A DNA stretch of 27,201 bases from HGM04593 sp045654885 (GTDB taxonomy: Bacteria; Bacteroidota; Bacteroidia; Bacteroidales; Bacteroidaceae): the NCBI GenBank assembly GCA_045654885.1, contig JAZOOF010000047.1, forward strand, positions 1 through 27,201. The letters are read 5' to 3'. The notes beneath the pieces are model-generated. The model ran no database searches, was not told the origin of the DNA, and saw only the letters and a program-made list of their open reading frames with translations. Numbering within the stretch: position 1 is the stretch's first letter; each line of letters starts with the position of its first letter. Shown here in pieces: positions 16,664 through 25,386 of the stretch. Made by a program: the position numbers and the translations under genes.

Positions 16664-18139
16664 TTACTTGTTCAATCTCCAAGTTGCACCCTCCTTGCCG
16701 TCCTTGATTTCGAAACCGAGTGCTGCAAGTTCATTGCGTATCTTGTCACTGGTAGCCCAGTCCTTGTTTGCCTTGGCAATCTGGCGCTGCTGCAGAAGCA
16801 TGTCGACCACCTTGCCGAAAGCCTCCTCGCGGGCACTGTTCGAGCCCTGTTCCTGGCGCAAGCCGAGGATATCGAAAGTAAACAGGTGGAATACCTCCTT
16901 GAGCTCTGCAAGGTCGGCCTCGCTGATGGTTGCCTTCTTGTCGGCAAGCTGATTGATGGCACGCGATGCATCGAAAAGGTGAGAGATTACCTGAGCGGTG
17001 TTCATGTCATCGTTCATTGCATCGTAGCACTTGGCACGCAAGTCCTTGACATCGACGGTTGTCTCACCCGATGCGGTAAGACCACAGAGAGTCTTGTATG
17101 CCTCGAGCAGGCGCTGCATACCCTTCTCGGCAGCCTGCAGTGCCTCGTTGCTGAAGTCGACGGTACTGCGGTAGTGAGCCTGAAGGATGAAGAAACGGAT
17201 GGTCATAGGTGAATATGCCTGTGCCAACAGTTTGTGCGAACCCGTGAAGAACTCGTCGAGCGTAATGAAGTTACCCAATGACTTGCCCATCTTGGTACCG
17301 TTGATGGTTATCATATTGTTATGCATCCAATACTTCACTACATGGTGTCCCATGGCTGCCATGCCCTGTGCAATCTCGCACTCATGGTGAGGGAAGACAA
17401 GGTCCATACCGCCGCCGTGGATGTCGAACTGCTCGCCAAGGTACTTGCGTCCCATGGCAGTACATTCACAGTGCCATCCCGGGAAACCGTTGCTCCAGGG
17501 CGATGGCCAACGCATGATATGCTCGGGCTGTGCACACTTCCACAGGGCGAAATCGGCAGGGTTGCGCTTCTCGTCCTGGCCGTCGAGCTCACGTGTGGTA
17601 TTGAGCACATCATCAAGATTGCGGCCGGAGAGAATGCCATATTTATGAGCCTTGTCATACTTGGCAACATCGAAATAGACAGAGCCCTGGCTCTCATAGG
17701 CAAAGCCGTTGTCGAGAATCTCCTTGACAAGCTCAATCTGCTCTATGATGTGGCCCGATGCATGTGGTTCAATACTTGGCGGCAACACATTGAGGGCATC
17801 CATCACCTTGTGATAGTGAAGCGTATACTGCTGCACAACCTCCATGGGCTCAATCTGCTCAAGACGTGCCTTCTTTGCAATCTTGTCCTCGCCCTCGTCG
17901 GCATCGTGCTCAAGGTGGCCGACATCAGTGATGTTACGCACGTAACGCACCTTGTAGCCGAGGTTCTGCAAGTAGCGGAACAGTACATCGAAGGTGATGG
18001 CTGGGCGTGCATGGCCAAGATGAGCCGGGCCATAGACAGTGGGGCCGCACACATAAAGACCCACATTGGGGGCATTGAGCGGTTCGAACAGCTCCTTCTT
18101 GCGAGAGAGCGTGTTGTATATCATAAATCTGTTTTCCAT
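16664..18139 (-). CDS. cysS: Cysteinyl-tRNA synthetase
   Basis: This 491-residue class I synthetase charges tRNA-Cys in the cytoplasm. The N-terminal LYVCGPTVYGPAHLGHARPA contains zinc ligand C31 and the HIGH-type signature HLGH (40-43). Further zinc ligands are seen in GWHCECTAMG and FPHHECE, and the KMSKS-type loop is KMGKS (283-287), a common variant in CysS. A helical DALR-type region and the C-terminal tail (GFEIKDGKEGATWRLNK) complete a full-length enzyme. It is the fifth gene of the operon: 24 bases after the Ig-like lipoprotein and 7 bases before the M28 gene. No separate promoter is visible in the short upstream gap, so expression should depend on the upstream promoter near 25180 or on an internal one. 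Confidence 0.97.
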   Translation of the reverse strand: MENRFMIYNTLSRKKELFEPLNAPNVGLYVCGPTVYGPAHLGHARPAITFDVLFRYLQNLGYKVRYVRNITDVGHLEHDADEGEDKIAKKARLEQIEPMEVVQQYTLHYHKVMDALNVLPPSIEPHASGHIIEQIELVKEILDNGFAYESQGSVYFDVAKYDKAHKYGILSGRNLDDVLNTTRELDGQDEKRNPADFALWKCAQPEHIMRWPSPWSNGFPGWHCECTAMGRKYLGEQFDIHGGGMDLVFPHHECEIAQGMAAMGHHVVKYWMHNNMITINGTKMGKSLGNFITLDEFFTGSHKLLAQAYSPMTIRFFILQAHYRSTVDFSNEALQAAEKGMQRLLEAYKTLCGLTASGETTVDVKDLRAKCYDAMNDDMNTAQVISHLFDASRAINQLADKKATISEADLAELKEVFHLFTFDILGLRQEQGSNSAREEAFGKVVDMLLQQRQIAKANKDWATSDKIRNELAALGFEIKDGKEGATWRLNK

Positions 18140-18163
18140 AATTTTATATTATATTTTGTTATC

Positions 18164-20089
18164 TCATTTAAAATTACGCGTTGCATTGCGGTTCTGCTTG
18201 CGGCGCTCCTTATCGGGTTTCTGCTTGGTTATCTCAAGCGGTTTCTGCTCATTGAGCGGAGCGTTGATGTCCCAATCGTCCTGCGTATACTCGAAAAGCG
18301 CACGCAATTCAAGGGAGTGGTGATAATAGGAGACCCGCTCGGGTTCTATCCCTTCAGCATAGTCACCGGTATCCCATTTTCCATTGCCGTTGGCATCGAA
18401 GATAAGGCGCATATAGTAGACTCCCGGCTTCACGAAATAGAAGGTACATCCACCATTTGATGTACGGCTCTCCATAACCGCTTCGCCACCGGAATTGAGC
18501 AGCTGCACTATACCTTCGTCGCCCACCCCTGCTATATTGACATAGAGCAAGGCATACTCGTCGAGCGACTTGAATTTTATCTCGCGCTCGAACTTTGTCG
18601 ATACACCGCCATAGAGCCCTTTGAATGCCGCAGAATCGGCCTTTATCATATATACCTGTTCGGGGCGCCACTCGGCAAACAGTCCATACTTGCGTATATT
18701 GACACTATCCGGGCGCAGCACGCTCTCAACGGGTGTCCATAGCGTGTCGACCTTGAGTTCTACCCTTATAGCCGACGTATCGACCGAGAGCAGAGGCTCG
18801 TCAAAGGTAAAAGTGCATATACCTGTCAAATCCATAGAGGATGAACCGCTGAAACGCAAAGGCAGCTCCTTGGTAGGAGGTGTGTATACCGGCGGGTTCT
18901 CCTCGTCATAGTCGGGCAAGGATTTGGCGCGGCGCATAAAGGCCTTCTCATCGTCCTCGAACTTCTTGCGCTGCTGTTTCACAACATTCTCCCAACGCTT
19001 GCGCGAGGAGATATAGAGCGTATCGATGCGGTCTATGACATCTCCCGTAGTTTCTATGGCCTTGTATGACAGCTTCAGTGCAAGGGTGTCATTGCGGTAG
19101 AGCAAGGAGTCCTTCAGCCAATATACAAGCGTGTCTCTTTTGGCGCTTGTCTCAAGCACATAGGCATCGCTAAGGTCAAAGTCGAGACCCTCCAGCAGCG
19201 GTAACTCGTCATTGGGGGCTGCGAAGAAAAAGGATAGCTTGTTATGCGGGTCGCGTGTATGCTTGACAAGGTACTGTGTCACGAAATCCTCATTGAAAGC
19301 GCGCAGCACAATGTCATCGGGCATGAAGCGGGTATAATTGACTATGCGTATGGTGTCGATGGTAGTACTGTCGCGCCAAACGGTATCGGGACGCACTGCC
19401 GGAACTGCATACGGTTCCACCACCGCTGATGCCCAGGCAACCTTTTCGCTTTTCTGGTCGAAGAGGAAATTCTGGTTGGCATCGGACAAGGCATAGACAC
19501 GATATTTGCCGGGGGCAATGCCCTTTATTGTAAAACGGCCACGTGAATCGGTGCGCGACAGGCGTTCGAAAGGCAGAGTATTGAACGCACTGTCATCGAG
19601 GCAGGAGTGCAGACCCACCATCATGCCCTTTATGGGTTCAAGGTCGGCGGCATTGAGAACAGTACCGCTGACAGCAAGGGTATCTACGGCTTCGCCTGTG
19701 GAGAATACATAGGCGAAATTCTCATAGGGGTTGCTCTCGTTATTGTCTACTATTGCGCTGCCGAAGTCAATGGAGTAGGTCGTATTTGGCTTTAGTGTGT
19801 CAAAAAGCTCAACGGTAACCTTCTTGCCGCTGTACTTGATTTCCGGCATCTCGAACTGTGGAGGCGAGACAACGACGTTCTCAAATGCATTCTGCAATGT
19901 CACATTCTCATCGAACTCCAACGTTATATCGGCAACGGAGACACCCGTTGAATTGAGCGCAGGAGTTGCCTTGAGAAGAACCGGCGGCTCTTCGTCATAA
20001 GGACCTCCGTCGGGAGAGCCTATACTGGCACAGGCAGCAACCACAAGCACCGGCAACAGTGACATTATTATTTCCTTTACCCGTTTCAT
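18164..20089 (-). CDS. Big_5/SbsA Ig-like domain lipoprotein of unknown function
   Basis: The 641-residue protein has a lipoprotein signal (hydrophobic 8-19, VVAAC with Cys20). The mature start CASIGSPDGGPYDEEPPV is characteristic of a Bacteroidetes lipoprotein family with an N-terminal Ig-like Big_5 domain, here at about 33-130 (LKATPALNSTGVSVADITLEF to YVFSTGEAV). A transthyretin/carboxypeptidase-regulatory-like domain follows at about 135-225 (VSGTVLNAADLEPIKGMMVG, SRGRFTIKGIAPGKYRVYAL). The remainder is beta-rich, with a charged stretch near 370-400, an acidic DANGNGKWDTGDYAEG loop near 570-585 and a strongly basic tail (KPDKERRKQNRNATRNFK). Its ATG overlaps the GH3 stop as ATGA, so translation is coupled. 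The role is unknown; the family is usually housekeeping-linked, not part of a polysaccharide locus. An internal ATG nine codons in would still keep the lipobox. Confidence 0.85.
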   Translation of the reverse strand: MKRVKEIIMSLLPVLVVAACASIGSPDGGPYDEEPPVLLKATPALNSTGVSVADITLEFDENVTLQNAFENVVVSPPQFEMPEIKYSGKKVTVELFDTLKPNTTYSIDFGSAIVDNNESNPYENFAYVFSTGEAVDTLAVSGTVLNAADLEPIKGMMVGLHSCLDDSAFNTLPFERLSRTDSRGRFTIKGIAPGKYRVYALSDANQNFLFDQKSEKVAWASAVVEPYAVPAVRPDTVWRDSTTIDTIRIVNYTRFMPDDIVLRAFNEDFVTQYLVKHTRDPHNKLSFFFAAPNDELPLLEGLDFDLSDAYVLETSAKRDTLVYWLKDSLLYRNDTLALKLSYKAIETTGDVIDRIDTLYISSRKRWENVVKQQRKKFEDDEKAFMRRAKSLPDYDEENPPVYTPPTKELPLRFSGSSSMDLTGICTFTFDEPLLSVDTSAIRVELKVDTLWTPVESVLRPDSVNIRKYGLFAEWRPEQVYMIKADSAAFKGLYGGVSTKFEREIKFKSLDEYALLYVNIAGVGDEGIVQLLNSGGEAVMESRTSNGGCTFYFVKPGVYYMRLIFDANGNGKWDTGDYAEGIEPERVSYYHHSLELRALFEYTQDDWDINAPLNEQKPLEITKQKPDKERRKQNRNATRNFK

Positions 20090-21597
20090 CCGTTCATCTC
20101 CAAAAGCTCATCAATATATCCACGGCTGTTGCTCAGGCGCGGGACCTTATGCTGGCCACCCAGCTTGCCTTTGCTCTTTAGCCAGTCACTGAAAAGGTTT
20201 TCACGTGCAACGACAAGTTCAAGCCGTTGCATGGTCCTGTCCTTATATCGTTTTGCCTCGTAATCGGAGTTAAGACGCTGCAGAGTGGTATCAAGAATTG
20301 TGGCAAACTCTTCGACCGATGCCGGGGGTGTTGCAAACTCCACAACCCACTGGTGGCGGCATTTGGCCTCGGCATCCATGAACACCGGGGCTGCCGTGTA
20401 CTCAAGCACACGCGCTCCGGTTTCAATGCAAGCCTGTTCAAGGCCCTTCTCGGCATTCTCTACAATCAGTTCCTCGCCAAAGGCATTGATAAAGTGTTTT
20501 GTTCTGCCGGTAATGACAATCTTATAAGGGTCCTTGCTTGTAAAGCGTACCGTATCACCAATCATATAACGCCACAATCCGCACGAGGTTGATATGAGCA
20601 TTGCATAATTCTTGCCAAGCTCTACCTCCCACAATGGCAACACACGCGGCGAGGGCGAACCGATATCCTCAAGCGGCATGAACTCGTAGAAGATGTCATA
20701 ATCAATCATCAACAGCATTGCCGGGTCGAGCGGGTCATTCTGCAGAGCGAAGAAACCTTCGCTGGCATTGTAGGTCTCGACATACTTCATATTGCTGTTG
20801 CGTATGAGACGATGATACTGCTCACGGTAAGGAGTGAATGCCACACCTCCATGGAAAAAGACCTCGAGATTGGGCCACAGTTCATCGACACTCTGCTTAC
20901 CGGTAATGTCGAGCATGTGCTTGAGCACAGCCATCATCCATGACGGCACACCCGATATATTTGTAACATTCCTGTCAAAGGCAAAACGGGCAATACGCTC
21001 CATCTTCTCCTCGAAATCGCCCAACAGGGCTATCTCCTTTGGAGGAACGCGGAAAAAGTTCACAAACGGGCTGCAGTTTTCAATGAGTATGGCACTCAAA
21101 TCGCCTACAAGACTGCTTGGCAAGTTGTAATTGGGTGAGTGACTACCACCAAGGATAAGTGCCTTACCCGAAAAGAGACGGCTCGCAGGGTTAGCTGCAA
21201 GATATGTTGCCACAACATCATAACCACCCCTGTAGTGCATGTTACGCAGACCGTCAGGAGTAATAGGTATGAACTTACTCTTGTCATTGGTTGTACCCGA
21301 TGACTTCGCAAACCACTTGCATGCTCCTTTCCAGAGCACATCTCCCTCGCCACGGCGCATACGGTCGATATCGGTTTTGAGAGTCTCGTAGTCCTGTACA
21401 CCTACAGCGGCCGCAAACTGCTCGTAGTTGCGAATGGCAGGATAGTTGTGCCTTATACCCCACTCGGTAGCCGAGGCTTCAGCTATAAGATGTTCAAGCA
21501 CACCACGTTGCATTACCTCGGCCGCTGTTGCATACCTTTCAATCTGCCTTACACGGATGTCGGTAACGGGCTTTATGAGTGGGGTCAGGTTAATCAT
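20086..21597 (-). CDS. GH3 (auxin-responsive) family acyl-adenylating enzyme
   Basis: The 503-residue protein belongs to the GH3 branch of the ANL adenylate-forming superfamily. Plant GH3 enzymes activate carboxylic acids such as jasmonate or indole-acetate with ATP and join them to amino acids; the substrate of the bacterial members is not established. Visible motifs are the phosphate-binding FAKSSGTTNDKSKFIP (96-111), the adenine-site YNASEGFFA (276-284), GDTVRF (347-352) and GRTKHFINAFGEEL (364-377). There is no signal peptide, so it acts in the cytoplasm. The length is that of a complete enzyme. It starts 32 bases after dsbD and overlaps the lipoprotein start by four bases, which suggests the two products are made together. 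Whether it makes an amide, thioester or only an acyl-adenylate cannot be told from the sequence. Confidence 0.9.
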   Translation of the reverse strand: MINLTPLIKPVTDIRVRQIERYATAAEVMQRGVLEHLIAEASATEWGIRHNYPAIRNYEQFAAAVGVQDYETLKTDIDRMRRGEGDVLWKGACKWFAKSSGTTNDKSKFIPITPDGLRNMHYRGGYDVVATYLAANPASRLFSGKALILGGSHSPNYNLPSSLVGDLSAILIENCSPFVNFFRVPPKEIALLGDFEEKMERIARFAFDRNVTNISGVPSWMMAVLKHMLDITGKQSVDELWPNLEVFFHGGVAFTPYREQYHRLIRNSNMKYVETYNASEGFFALQNDPLDPAMLLMIDYDIFYEFMPLEDIGSPSPRVLPLWEVELGKNYAMLISTSCGLWRYMIGDTVRFTSKDPYKIVITGRTKHFINAFGEELIVENAEKGLEQACIETGARVLEYTAAPVFMDAEAKCRHQWVVEFATPPASVEEFATILDTTLQRLNSDYEAKRYKDRTMQRLELVVARENLFSDWLKSKGKLGGQHKVPRLSNSRGYIDELLEMNG

Positions 21598-21629
21598 CTA
21601 TCACAATATATTACTGCAACACCAATAAT

Positions 21630-23741
21630 TTATTCATTGTACTTTGCAAGACCACCCTTGAGGAACTCTACGAATTTGCCGACATTCTTGTCAAAGGCAA
21701 AAGAGCCGTTCAGGCGGTTACCCTCGGCATCCACCAGCACATAGAATGGCTGTGAGAGCGCACCGAACTCATGCTGCTGGAAATAGGTCCATTTCTCGCC
21801 TACCTCGGTATACTCCAAACCATCCTCACCGATGAAAGGTTCGGGGAGCTCCCTGCGGTCATCGACATACAGCGATGCTACGATATAGTTGTCGTGCAGT
21901 ATCTGGAGTACCTCCTTGTCGCTGAGGACAACAGACTCCATTTCGCGGCAGTTTACACATCCATGACCGGTAAAGTCGAGAAAAATGGGCTTGTTCTGCT
22001 CGCGGCTCAACTTCACGGCCTCGTCATAATCGTGTGTATCGGCCTTGAAGATAGCAGGTTTCTCACTCGCACCTGCCGAGTGGATAGTGAAATCCTGTGT
22101 AAACATTGGAGGCGCAAAGGCGCTGATTGCCTTACAAGGTGCACCCCACAGACCGGGAATCATATATACTGCAAATGCAAATGAGAGCAATGCGCCAAAG
22201 AAACCGGTCACGCTGGTTGTCTTGTCGCTTGGGTCATCGTGTGGCAAACGGATAATCTTGAGCAGATACATGCCAAGGAGAATAGCCAATGCAATCCACA
22301 ATACGAGGAATGTCTCGCGGTCGAGGATACCCCAACCCTTTGTAAGGTCGGCAACAGAGAGGAACTTCAAAGCGAATGCAATCTCAACAAAGCCAAGAAC
22401 AACCTTGATGGTGTTCATCCAGCCACCTGAACGTGGGGTCTGCTTGAGCAGTGACGGGAAGATTGCAAAGACTGTGAACGGCAAGGCGAGAGCCAAGGCA
22501 AAACCGAACATGCCGACAGCCGGTCCCAGATAGTTTCCTGATGTTGCAGTCTCAACGAGCAGGAAGCCAATGATTGGACCTGTACATGAGAATGACACCA
22601 AGGCAAGAGTAAATGCCATAAGGAAGATGCTCAGGATACCGGTTGTGCTACCGGCCTTTTCATCGACCTTGTTTGTCCATGATGAAGGCAACTTGATTTC
22701 GAAACCGCCAAGGAATGACGCACCAAAGACAAGCAACATAAGGAAGAAGAATACATTGAACAATGCATTTGTTGCAAGTTTGTTGAGTGCTGCAGGACCG
22801 AAGAGCAGTGTCACGGCCAAGCCAAGCAACAGATATATTACAACTATTGATGCACCATATATCAAAGCCTCACGGATAGCCTGTTTTCTCTCTTTTGAGC
22901 GCTTGAGGAAGAAGCTCACTGTCATTGGGATGATTGGCCACACGCAAGGAGTGAGCAACGCGAGCAGACCACCGCCGAAACCAAGGATGAATGTTACCCA
23001 GATTGAGCTGTTATCCTCCTTTGCGTCCTCCTCCGCTGCAACAGCAACAGTTTCAGCAACAGGCTGTGCCTCTACTACAGGTTCTGCAGTTGCAGCCTCA
23101 ACAGTCTCGGCCTTTGCCTCCTCAACAGGCTCTACAGCCTCAACCACGGGTGCTGCAGGTGCAGGCTTCTCCACAACAGGCTCCTCCTTTTTTGCAGGAG
23201 CAGGGGCAGGGGCAGCCTTCTCTTTCACGACAGGCTTTGCCTCAGCGGGTTTTGCAGGTGCGGGTGTCTCCTTTACCGGAGCCGCAGCAGGAGCAACCGA
23301 GATATTTTCGTTGGTTATGACAAAGTCGTAACGGCCGGGAACGCAGCCCATATCACCACAAGACTGGTAGTGCAAAGTGCCCTTGAGCTTGAAGTTCTCA
23401 TTCAGTACCTTGAACTTTTGTGTGAACGATGCAAACTCCTCGAAATAGGTCACCTGCATATCGAAAACAGGCTCGTACTTCGACTTGGCCTCGTCCACCG
23501 GAGCAAGTTCGCCAACGAGTTCTGCACCCTCAAGTTCCGCAAACTTCACGTATGTAGGCTTGGGGCCACCTTTGGGGATATCGGTCGAGTACATATAGTA
23601 TCCATCCGCAATCTCAGCGATAAACTCTACTGTAACTTCTGCGCCCTTTGCAGTCAATTCATGAGAAACTGTAACGGGCTTTTGTGCGCTTGCCTGCAAA
23701 GCTGTCACAAGCAGCAGCAATGAGAAAATAAACTTTTTCAT
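21630..23741 (-). CDS. dsbD: Thiol:disulfide interchange protein DsbD
   Basis: From the ATG at 23741 the protein has 703 residues and a good signal peptide (1-19, ASA before Gln20). I prefer this to the ATG at 23777, which adds 12 polar residues and overlaps the upstream gene. DsbD carries electrons from cytoplasmic thioredoxin to periplasmic proteins. The periplasmic alpha domain has C128 and C133 (YQSCGDMGCVPG); about 95 residues rich in Ala, Pro, Glu and Val follow (150-244); then a membrane domain with C266 (LLTPCVWP) and C386 (SFSCTGPI); then a thioredoxin-like gamma domain with CVNC (595-598). All six redox cysteines are present. It begins 25 bases after the rsmF-like gene and ends 32 bases before the GH3-like gene, with no promoter between. 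Confidence 0.94.
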   Translation of the reverse strand: MKKFIFSLLLLVTALQASAQKPVTVSHELTAKGAEVTVEFIAEIADGYYMYSTDIPKGGPKPTYVKFAELEGAELVGELAPVDEAKSKYEPVFDMQVTYFEEFASFTQKFKVLNENFKLKGTLHYQSCGDMGCVPGRYDFVITNENISVAPAAAPVKETPAPAKPAEAKPVVKEKAAPAPAPAKKEEPVVEKPAPAAPVVEAVEPVEEAKAETVEAATAEPVVEAQPVAETVAVAAEEDAKEDNSSIWVTFILGFGGGLLALLTPCVWPIIPMTVSFFLKRSKERKQAIREALIYGASIVVIYLLLGLAVTLLFGPAALNKLATNALFNVFFFLMLLVFGASFLGGFEIKLPSSWTNKVDEKAGSTTGILSIFLMAFTLALVSFSCTGPIIGFLLVETATSGNYLGPAVGMFGFALALALPFTVFAIFPSLLKQTPRSGGWMNTIKVVLGFVEIAFALKFLSVADLTKGWGILDRETFLVLWIALAILLGMYLLKIIRLPHDDPSDKTTSVTGFFGALLSFAFAVYMIPGLWGAPCKAISAFAPPMFTQDFTIHSAGASEKPAIFKADTHDYDEAVKLSREQNKPIFLDFTGHGCVNCREMESVVLSDKEVLQILHDNYIVASLYVDDRRELPEPFIGEDGLEYTEVGEKWTYFQQHEFGALSQPFYVLVDAEGNRLNGSFAFDKNVGKFVEFLKGGLAKYNE

Positions 23742-23766
23742 TCTATTTATATTTTTAGTTTGTTTT

Positions 23767-25119
23767 TCATAGTTCAACAGGGTTCTTCCTTATTCGCCAT
23801 TCGGCGGGATAGAGATTGTTTGCCCTGTTTCCGATATTCTTTGCAAAGCCTATCGGCCTATCCTTGTATGTGAGCAGCAGATAGCCCACAGGTGCCTGTT
23901 CAAAGGCCAGTGCCTCGCGATGCAGATAGGCAAGTGCCTTTTCGCGTTCAAGTTCAACGTTGCAGAAAGCCTCGCGGCGAAGCGCATTGCTCATTGCAAG
24001 CTGATGAAGCGGCAGCAGCTTGTTGTTCTTGACATCGGCAAGCGGCAATGCACAGTGCAGCACCTTCATCTTCTGCTGCAGGGCAAGCATTGCTGCCGTG
24101 TGCTCACGTGGCATAGCCACCACTCTGTCGCCCTGTTGCACAAAATTGAAAGCTGACGGGTTATCCACCCACTCCTCAAACTGCGCCTTTAGCTTTGAGG
24201 CGGCAGGCTGAAAGCGCTGCTGTCTTGGCTGCGCCAACGGAGCATCTCCATCCTTGCGGAGCGCTGCTATGAAGAAACCTTCACCGGCAGTGTACCCCGG
24301 CAGAAAGCGGTATGCAGGCAAATCACCAACAAGGGCACCGGTAACGCCCCATGCATCGTCGGCCTCAACAGCCAACGGTGTTGCACCAAGCTCATCGGCA
24401 ATCCATGCCACACAATCCTCATTCTCTTCGCAATTGAATGTACATGTGCTGTATATGAGCACACCACCGGGGCGAAGCGTAGGCCATATATCGGACAATA
24501 TGCGCTTTTGGCGCTTCACACACTGCTCCACATTCGACACGCTCCACTGCTCCACCGCCACGCTGTCCTTGCGGAACATTCCCTCGCCCGAGCATGGGGC
24601 ATCGACCACAACAAGGTCGAAGAAGTTGCCGAAACTGCCGAAATCGGCAGGCTCGTTACGTGTGACCACAGAAGAGGGGTTGCCCCACTTTATCACGTTC
24701 TCGGCAAGGACCTGGGCACGCTGCGCCACAGGTTCGTTCGAGACAAGCAGGCTACCCTTTGGCAAAAGCGAGAGCAGATGCGTTGTCTTGCCACCGGGAG
24801 CGGCACACAAATCGAGCGCACGCACCGGAACATCTATATATCGCTCAATAAAACGTTCAATGAACATCGATGATGCCTCCTGCACATAGTAGCACCCTGC
24901 ATGGAAAAGCGGGTCGGCTGTAAACACGGGACGGGTGGAAAGGTAACGGCCGTTCACAGCCCAGGGGACAGGCACATTCTCACTATCGGGCATCTGCTTG
25001 CAGGTATTGTAGCGTATGCTGACCACCGGCTCGGCACCGAGCGCCTCCATGAAACGGGCAAACCTCTCCTTGCCGAAAAGGAGCTCCGTTCTGTCAATAA
25101 AGGCTTGGTTCAGTGTCAT
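23767..25119 (-). CDS. rsmF: RsmF-like rRNA (cytosine-C5) methyltransferase, NOL1/NOP2/Sun family
   Basis: From the ATG at 25119 the product is 450 residues (MTLNQAFIDRTELLFG...), which matches the usual N terminus of RsmF-type proteins. They use S-adenosylmethionine to methylate cytosine in rRNA. The SAM site is DLCAAPGGKT (103-112), DAPCSGEGMFRK (173-184) holds the release cysteine C176, and STCTFNCEENE holds the catalytic C226. The C-terminal part ends with a PUA-like GFAKNIGNRANNLYPAEWRI block, as in RsmF/YebU. An in-frame ATG at 25167 exists, but it lies at the predicted transcription start, so I reject it. This is the first gene of the seven-gene unit. The exact target base cannot be read from the sequence, so the symbol is by family resemblance. 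Confidence 0.9.
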   Translation of the reverse strand: MTLNQAFIDRTELLFGKERFARFMEALGAEPVVSIRYNTCKQMPDSENVPVPWAVNGRYLSTRPVFTADPLFHAGCYYVQEASSMFIERFIERYIDVPVRALDLCAAPGGKTTHLLSLLPKGSLLVSNEPVAQRAQVLAENVIKWGNPSSVVTRNEPADFGSFGNFFDLVVVDAPCSGEGMFRKDSVAVEQWSVSNVEQCVKRQKRILSDIWPTLRPGGVLIYSTCTFNCEENEDCVAWIADELGATPLAVEADDAWGVTGALVGDLPAYRFLPGYTAGEGFFIAALRKDGDAPLAQPRQQRFQPAASKLKAQFEEWVDNPSAFNFVQQGDRVVAMPREHTAAMLALQQKMKVLHCALPLADVKNNKLLPLHQLAMSNALRREAFCNVELEREKALAYLHREALAFEQAPVGYLLLTYKDRPIGFAKNIGNRANNLYPAEWRIRKNPVEL

Positions 25120-25175
25120 AACAATCTCTTTTACAAACGCCCGCACTGTAGGTGCACAAAAAGGCATATTCGAAG

Positions 25176-25183
25176 CAAAGATA
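25176..25183 (-). promoter_or_regulatory. Predicted -7 box of the seven-gene operon
   Basis: The minus strand reads TATCTTTG here, a perfect TAnnTTTG. Transcription should start about 7 bases on, near 25169, giving a leader of about 50 bases before the ATG at 25119. The -33 element is unclear; a TTTA lies about 24 bases upstream. Confidence 0.6.
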
Positions 25184-25317
25184 CAAAAAATATGTCAGCA
25201 TATACTTTAAATGGTAAAAAAATACAGCATCAGCCGCAAGTTTATACAATAATTAACAACCATTGGAGAAAGGAAGAAAAATAACTATCATTGATAGGAA
25301 AATTTAAGGCGAAAGAT

Positions 25318-25325
25318 TATCTTTG
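25318..25325 (+). promoter_or_regulatory. Predicted -7 box of thyA-folA
   Basis: TATCTTTG matches the Bacteroidetes -7 consensus exactly. A TTG at 25291-25293 is 24 bases upstream, slightly longer than the usual spacer. The start would be near 25332, 55 bases before the thyA ATG. It stands back to back with the operon promoter at 25176-25183. Confidence 0.6.
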
Positions 25326-25386
25326 CCAATAGAAAACATGCCAAAGCATCGGCATGACAAGATACAAGGAAATACAATAAAAACAT

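Noticed and set aside
17321..18460. A 379-residue plus-strand frame across cysS and the lipoprotein 3' end
   Set aside because: It is antisense to cysS, whose motifs are all intact, and it crosses a gene boundary. It is a codon-bias shadow.
22570..23331. A 253-residue Ala/Ser/Gly-rich plus-strand frame
   Set aside because: It is the reverse complement of the low-complexity DsbD linker and membrane region; the repetitive look comes from that linker.
23742..23777. N-terminal extension of DsbD from the ATG at 23777
   Set aside because: It adds MNYEKQTKNINR ahead of a complete signal peptide and overlaps the previous gene by 11 bases.
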